DNA from: Flavobacteriaceae bacterium CG_4_10_14_3_um_filter_33_47
GTDB lineage: Bacteria > Bacteroidota > Bacteroidia > Flavobacteriales > Flavobacteriaceae
Assembly: GCA_002784145.1 (NCBI GenBank)
Contig: PFKE01000009.1
Span: forward strand, 1 to 54,363
Length of the DNA: 54,363 nt
Direction of reading: 5' to 3'
Positions 50,163 through 54,363 of this stretch are shown piece by piece. The position numbers and the translations under genes were made by a program. Positions within the stretch are counted from its first letter, which is position 1; each line of letters begins with the position of its first letter. The notes below the pieces were generated by a model. It was not told where the DNA came from, did not search any database, and saw nothing but the letters and a program-made list of their open reading frames with translations.

Positions 50163-50180
50163 TTCAATCCTAAAAACGTG

Positions 50181-50188
50181 CAAAGTTA
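50181..50188 (-). promoter_or_regulatory. Promoter -7 box of mtaB
   Basis: Minus-strand TAACTTTG fits TAnnTTTG and lies about 19 bases before the ATG at 50162. Confidence 0.6.
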
Positions 50189-50190
50189 AT

Positions 50191-50222
50191 AAAAAAAGAG
50201 CGTTTCAAAAGGAAACGCTCTT
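50191..50222 (-). terminator. Orphan terminator upstream of mtaB
   Basis: Stem aagagcgtttc/gaaacgctctt with an intervening four bases and, on the minus strand only, a run of seven T. It ends transcripts that come from the minus strand of 50223-50384, where no coding sequence is seen. Confidence 0.75.
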
Positions 50223-50353
50223 CAACTTAATGTGAGAGACTAAATTGTCAACAACAGCAAAATAATCTAACTATTTATTTTGACCCCTTTTTAAGTATAG
50301 GTCACATCAAAATATTAAAATGCCAAATTTTTATTCATATAGAATTAAAACTT

Positions 50354-50361
50354 TATTTTTG
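50354..50361 (+). promoter_or_regulatory. Promoter -7 box of the binding-protein gene
   Basis: TATTTTTG fits TAnnTTTG, 22 bases before the TTG start at 50384, which supports that non-ATG start. Confidence 0.5.
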
Positions 50362-50383
50362 ACACAACTAAAACTGTTTCATC

Positions 50384-52009
50384 TTGCTTAGAAACCATAT
50401 CCATAGTATAAACTTAACAAAAGGTATCTTTATAGTTATAATAAATTTGCTGATTTTTTCATGCAAAGATAGTTTGCAAAAATCTACAGATAATCTCGTT
50501 TTTAGATATAATGAACATAAAAACATCAGTTCTTTAGATCCAGCATTTTCTAAAGATCTGGCCGATATTTGGGCTACCAATCAATTATTTAATGGTTTGG
50601 TACAAATGGATGATAAAATGCAGGTATTGCCTTCTATTGCAAAGGATTGGACGATTTCAGAGGATGCCCTTACCTATACATTTATTTTAAGAAAGGATAT
50701 CTTTTTTCATAAGCACAAACTTTTTGGGAAGGACTCAACAAGAACCGTAAAGGCGTCAGATTTTGAGTATAGCTTAAACAGGTTAAAAGATTCAAAAATT
50801 GCTTCTCCAGGACGTTGGGTTTTAAATAAAGTTGAGCGTTATCAAGCTATTAACGATACCCTTTTTGAAATACATTTGCAACAACCATTCCCTGCATTTT
50901 TAGGGTTATTAAGCATGAAATATTGTTCTGTAGTACCCAAAGAAATTGTAGAGCATTATGGCAGCGATTTTAGAGCTAACCCCATAGGCACAGGCCCTTT
51001 TAAGTTTAAACGTTGGGAAGAAAATATAAAACTTGTTTTTAGAAAAAACGAAAGTTATTTTGAAACAGATGAAGAAAATAAACGCTTACCTTATCTAGAA
51101 GCCATTGCCATTACATTTTTACCCGATAAACAAAGTGAGTTTTTGCAGTTTGCACAAGGCAATATAGATTACATTTCTGGTTTAGATGCTTCTTACAAAG
51201 ATGAAATTTTAACAGCCAGTGGTCACTTAAGAGCCGTTTATGATAAGGATGTGAATATGATAAGAGGCCCTTATTTAAATACTGAATACTTAGCATTTTA
51301 TATGGATTCTGAAATTCCTGAGATACAATCAGAACTTATTAGAAAAGCAGTTAATTATGGTTTTGACCGTCAAAAAATGATGGTCTATTTAAGAAATGGC
51401 ATTGGCATTCCTGCTTATGGAGGTTTTATACCCAAAGGCCTACCTGGTTATAATGAAACTATTGGTTACACCTATCAACCAGAAAAATCAAAACAATTAA
51501 TTTCTCAATTTAAAACTGAAACAGGCATTGAAAATCCAGAAATTACGATAACAACAACGAGCAATTATTTAAGTTTTTGCGAATATATACAACGTGAAAT
51601 TCAAAAAACAGGATTGCAAGTTAAAATAGATGTTATTCCAGCAGCAACACTAAAAGATGCCAAAGCAAATGGAAAATTAGATATGTTTAGAGCCAGTTGG
51701 GTTGCCGATTACCCCGATGCTGAAAATTATTTATCGTTATACTTCAGTAAAAACTTTGCACCAAACGGACCAAATTACACTCACTTTAATAATAAGCAAT
51801 TTGATACTTGGTTTGAGGAAGCTTTTATTGAAACAAACACCAAAAAACGCGAACAACTTTATGCAAAAATGGATAGTTTGGTAATGCAACAAGCCCCCGT
51901 TGTTGTTATGTTTTATGATGAAGTAGTTCGATTTACCCGTAAAAATGTAAGAGGTCTGGGGATAAATCCTATAAATCTTTTGGAGTTAAAACGAGTTAAA
52001 AAAGATTAG
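50384..52009 (+). CDS. Peptide/nickel-type ABC binding lipoprotein (SBP family 5)
   Basis: A 541-residue substrate-binding lipoprotein of the DppA/OppA family. The lipobox is NLLIFSC with Cys27. Family motifs are clear: NISSLDPAFSKDLADIWATNQLFNGLVQ, LTYTFILRKDIFFHKH, ANPIGTGPFKFKRWEENIKLVFR, and FRASWVADYPDAENYLSLYFS. It uses a TTG start: no ATG is found in frame before the lipid Cys. No permease or ATPase genes are adjacent, so it may act with a distant transporter or as an orphan. It overlaps the convergent PD40 gene by four bases. Confidence 0.9.
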   Translation: MLRNHIHSINLTKGIFIVIINLLIFSCKDSLQKSTDNLVFRYNEHKNISSLDPAFSKDLADIWATNQLFNGLVQMDDKMQVLPSIAKDWTISEDALTYTFILRKDIFFHKHKLFGKDSTRTVKASDFEYSLNRLKDSKIASPGRWVLNKVERYQAINDTLFEIHLQQPFPAFLGLLSMKYCSVVPKEIVEHYGSDFRANPIGTGPFKFKRWEENIKLVFRKNESYFETDEENKRLPYLEAIAITFLPDKQSEFLQFAQGNIDYISGLDASYKDEILTASGHLRAVYDKDVNMIRGPYLNTEYLAFYMDSEIPEIQSELIRKAVNYGFDRQKMMVYLRNGIGIPAYGGFIPKGLPGYNETIGYTYQPEKSKQLISQFKTETGIENPEITITTTSNYLSFCEYIQREIQKTGLQVKIDVIPAATLKDAKANGKLDMFRASWVADYPDAENYLSLYFSKNFAPNGPNYTHFNNKQFDTWFEEAFIETNTKKREQLYAKMDSLVMQQAPVVVMFYDEVVRFTRKNVRGLGINPINLLELKRVKKD

Positions 52010-52923
52010 TTAATCATAAAATAATAAATATCATCTTCTCCCTTTCCACCATCACGTTTTGATGAAAAATAACCTGATGTTCCATTCTTTTCCATCACAA
52101 AACAAAAATCGTCTTGTTTGCTATTAATAGGTTGTGGCAATACTTCGGCTTTTTCAAAAATACCTTTTTCATTCATCACGCTTTTATAAATATCAAATCC
52201 GCCAACACCATTGGACCTGTTGGAGGCAAAATACAAGGTATTATCATAACTCATAAAGGGAAACATTTCTCCGCTATAAGAATTGACTTGAGACCCTAAA
52301 TTTTTTGGTTCGCTATAGGCATTCTCTCCCAAAACATCTACTTTAAATATATCTGAAGTGCCTTTAGTTGATTCTTTTCCTCCTCTTATATTTGCAGTAA
52401 AGTACAACGTATTTCCGTCTGGACTTAAAGAGGCATGAGCATAAGAATACTGTGGTTTACAAAAAGGCAAAACCTTGAAATTTGTCCAACCCAAACCATT
52501 TACATATTCAGCAGTTTCAATGTGAAAATTTGTTTCTTTAAAGTCGCCTTTAGGTTTATTTTTTCTATTGGTATAATTGGTGGTAACGTACAATGTCTTC
52601 CCATCTGGAGACATACAAGCCTTTGTTATATGAGTAATATCTTCTTTTTTATCAATTAACAAGGGTTCAACATTAGTTACTTCACCATTTTCTGTTTTAA
52701 TTCCTTTGTAAATTATTAAAACACCGTTTCCTAAGTACGTCTTTACTTTACCATTTTTATTGAGTAAATATGAAGTAAACAAAACACCATCATTTTGATT
52801 AAGAGATAGCCCAAATTGCGGTTTTTCATCATTTAAAGTAATATTTTTTTCGGCATATACTTTAGATTGAGACATCACAATTGCTACATATAAGAAAGAA
52901 AAAAAACAGAAAAAAAACTTCAT
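52006..52923 (-). CDS. PD40/WD40-like beta-propeller exported protein
   Basis: A 305-residue exported protein with a signal peptide about 1-18 (LYVAIVMS-QS) and four to five PD40 (TolB-like) repeats, for example ACMSPDGKTLYVTTNYTN, ASLSPDGNTLYFTANIRGG, PFMSYDNTLYFASNRSNGVG and VMEKNGTSGYFSSKRDGGKG. Each repeat ends in the SxxDGxxGxxDIY pattern typical of proteins of the OmpA/peptidoglycan-linked group in Bacteroidota, but no OmpA domain follows. It probably binds proteins or cell-wall parts in the periplasm. It ends four bases inside the convergent binding-protein gene. Confidence 0.87.
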   Translation of the reverse strand: MKFFFCFFSFLYVAIVMSQSKVYAEKNITLNDEKPQFGLSLNQNDGVLFTSYLLNKNGKVKTYLGNGVLIIYKGIKTENGEVTNVEPLLIDKKEDITHITKACMSPDGKTLYVTTNYTNRKNKPKGDFKETNFHIETAEYVNGLGWTNFKVLPFCKPQYSYAHASLSPDGNTLYFTANIRGGKESTKGTSDIFKVDVLGENAYSEPKNLGSQVNSYSGEMFPFMSYDNTLYFASNRSNGVGGFDIYKSVMNEKGIFEKAEVLPQPINSKQDDFCFVMEKNGTSGYFSSKRDGGKGEDDIYYFMIN

Positions 52924-52962
52924 AACTTTATAAAAAATTAAATTAAATTTACTAAAAGTTAT

Positions 52963-54138
52963 TTATTCTCTTCTAAATTTATTGGTTTCTTCAAATACAT
53001 GCTCTAAAATGGCTCTGTCTTGTTCCGTGAAGTCAACATGACGTCTTGCCATGACAATCTCAGCAACTTCAAAAGCTTTTTTAGTTAAATAGGTTGTAAA
53101 CCCACCATGTCCACCCCAAGAAAAACTAGGAACAAAATTTCTAGGAAAACCGCTACCAAATATATTGGCACTTACACCAACGACGGTTCCAGTGTTAAAC
53201 ATGGTATTTATACCACATTTACTGTGATCGCCCATCATGAGTCCACAAAACTGGAGGCCAGTTTTAGCAAAACTTTCAGTTTGATAATCCCATAATCTTA
53301 CCTCAGCATAATTATTTTTTAGATTCGAATTATTAGTGTCAGCTCCTAAATTGCACCATTCGCCAAGAACAGAATTTCCTAAAAATCCATCATGCCCTTT
53401 ATTAGAATAAGCAAATAATACTGAGTTATTAACCTCTCCACCAACTTTACTGTAAGGACCTATGGTAGTTGGTCCATAAATTTTTGAACCTAATTTTATA
53501 GCGGAACCTTCACATAATGCTAAAGGACCTCTAATGAGTGAGCCTTCCATTATTTCTGTATTTTTACCAATATAAATGGGTCCAGCAGAAGCATTTAAGG
53601 TTGTAAATTCAAGCTTAGCACCTTCTTCAATAAAAATATTTTCTGAGTCAATAACATGGTTGCTTGATGGAATTGGTTTTGACTTTCTATCTTTAGTTAT
53701 AAGATTAAAGTCATCTTGGATAGCCTCTCCATTTTTTGAAAAAATATCCCATGTGTGCTCAATGCGCAAAATATCCTCATTAAATTCAATGACTTCATAG
53801 GTTGAAAAATTAATATGGTCTTGAGTGTCATTAGTAAAAAATGCAATAATATCCTCATCTTTAAAAATGGCCTGATTCTTTTCTAAATTCTTTATCATCT
53901 CAACCAGTTCATAATTTGGAAGATACGATGCATTTATCATGATATTTTCTTCCATTTCTACCATAGGGTACTTTTCTGATAAATAATCCTCAGTTACGGT
54001 TGTTGTTGTAGAATCTAAATAAGCTTCCCATTTTTCACGTATGGTTAAAATTCCCACTCTTATATCTGCTACTGGTCTTGTAAATGTAAATGGCAGTAAA
54101 TTATTACGAAAAGGACCATCAAAAAGAATATAGTTCAT
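52963..54138 (-). CDS. GlmU-like protein, putative sugar nucleotidyltransferase
   Basis: A 391-residue protein of the Bacteroidota GlmU-like family (TIGR03991 type). The N-terminal part (1-150) has the shape of a nucleotidyltransferase domain (FTRPVADIRVGILTIREKW) but lacks the glycine-rich LxAGxGTRM motif, so catalysis is doubtful. Residues about 165-390 form a left-handed beta helix of hexapeptide repeats (GPIYIGKNTEIMEGSLIRGP ... GNSVLGEWCNLGADTNNSNLK), ending in a helical tail. It is monocistronic with its own candidate promoter (TAAATTTG at 54162-54169 on the minus strand). Confidence 0.87.
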   Translation of the reverse strand: MNYILFDGPFRNNLLPFTFTRPVADIRVGILTIREKWEAYLDSTTTTVTEDYLSEKYPMVEMEENIMINASYLPNYELVEMIKNLEKNQAIFKDEDIIAFFTNDTQDHINFSTYEVIEFNEDILRIEHTWDIFSKNGEAIQDDFNLITKDRKSKPIPSSNHVIDSENIFIEEGAKLEFTTLNASAGPIYIGKNTEIMEGSLIRGPLALCEGSAIKLGSKIYGPTTIGPYSKVGGEVNNSVLFAYSNKGHDGFLGNSVLGEWCNLGADTNNSNLKNNYAEVRLWDYQTESFAKTGLQFCGLMMGDHSKCGINTMFNTGTVVGVSANIFGSGFPRNFVPSFSWGGHGGFTTYLTKKAFEVAEIVMARRHVDFTEQDRAILEHVFEETNKFRRE

Positions 54139-54140
54139 TT

Positions 54141-54176
54141 TAAGTTTCTAGTTTAAAGTTTCAAATTTAGAGTTTT
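54141..54176. repeat. Iterated-word tract containing the candidate GlmU-like promoter
   Basis: taagtttctagtttaaag followed by tttcaaattta and gagttt repeats the aagttt word several times; TAAATTTG of the candidate promoter falls inside it. Confidence 0.45.
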
Positions 54177-54235
54177 CACCCCTACTTAAACGGTGGTTGA
54201 GAGTTTCAAAAGTAGCTTAAATGTACAAATAAAAA

Positions 54236-54259
54236 AAGCCTTTCAATGTTGAAAGGCTT
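54236..54259 (-). terminator. Terminator for a minus-strand gene beyond the window
   Basis: Perfect 11-bp stem aagcctttcaa/ttgaaaggctt with a 2-base loop and seven T on the minus strand. It should end a transcript coming from beyond position 54363. The remaining bases 54260-54363 hold no gene I can place; at most a few terminal codons of such a gene may be included. Confidence 0.75.
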
Positions 54260-54363
54260 AATAAATATATTGAAGTCATCTTGACTTTTTAATTTTATAA
54301 AATTTCTTCAGTCCAATTACAATAAAAGCTAGAAAGTTAAACCCTTTTACAACTTGTTATTGT

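Noticed and set aside
1-54363. tRNA, rRNA, tmRNA or RNase P RNA genes
   Set aside because: No cloverleaf or conserved rRNA segment was recognised in the gaps, which are mostly under 300 bases.

Overview
The window is AT-rich DNA from a member of the Bacteroidota, almost certainly the family Flavobacteriaceae. The evidence is the recurring promoter -7 box TAnnTTTG, several FecI/FecR/TonB-type receptors, a T9SS C-terminal sorting domain, many DUFs typical of the phylum (DUF3810, DUF4252, DUF5777, DUF3471), S23-type four-helix-bundle proteins, a GlmU-like protein, and REP-like palindromes. No rRNA, tRNA, prophage, insertion sequence or CRISPR array was seen. Most of the window is ordinary chromosome with short operons on both strands.

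Layout. 1-5.4 kb: pepD (-), a DUF3810 zincin, a SpoU-type RNA methyltransferase whose reading frame contains a REP-like palindrome, an S23 four-helix-bundle gene between 30-bp inverted repeats, and a Ste24-like protease. 5.5-6.2 kb: a toxin-antitoxin pair whose toxin is broken by one stop codon, then a REP hairpin. 6.3-16.8 kb: a DEAD-box helicase with a structured leader, surface and SRPBCC proteins, a zinc-less sirtuin, an ABC-F ATPase, a J-domain/KTSC protein, a serine hydrolase, a glycosyltransferase without a normal start codon, and a haem-binding protein. 16.8-22.3 kb: a helical-repeat protein, a DUF1028 protein, purB with a 59-residue membrane peptide, and an ECF sigma operon with two DUF4252 proteins. 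22.4-29.4 kb: an S41 protease, then a vitamin B12 uptake locus. In that locus a TonB receptor lies behind a cobalamin riboswitch and a divergent operon encodes a binding protein, permease and ATPase.

29.5-37.4 kb: rmuC, then an operon of a SatD-HTH protein, a DUF3307 membrane protein and a thioesterase. It is preceded by five 20-bp palindromes repeated at exactly 28-bp intervals. A FecI-FecR-TonB receptor operon follows on the other strand. 37.5-42.6 kb: a basic small protein and two lipoproteins, two of these genes behind matching candidate ECF promoters; then an operon of OB-fold, T9SS lamin-tail, DUF5777, cytochrome c and YceI proteins. 42.7-54.3 kb: carB, rpmH, a TPR membrane protein, a lytic transglycosylase, an alpha/beta hydrolase, a GNAT protein, mtaB, a peptide-type binding lipoprotein, a PD40 protein and a GlmU-like protein.

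The strongest candidates for something undescribed are the phased palindrome array with its SatD-HTH regulator, whose N-terminal half resembles class III nucleotidyl cyclases by eye; the cobalamin riboswitch with about 73 nt inserted in one aptamer loop; and the Asp-rich duplicated lipoprotein behind a candidate ECF promoter. All product calls come from reading motifs and from knowledge of families; no database search was run.
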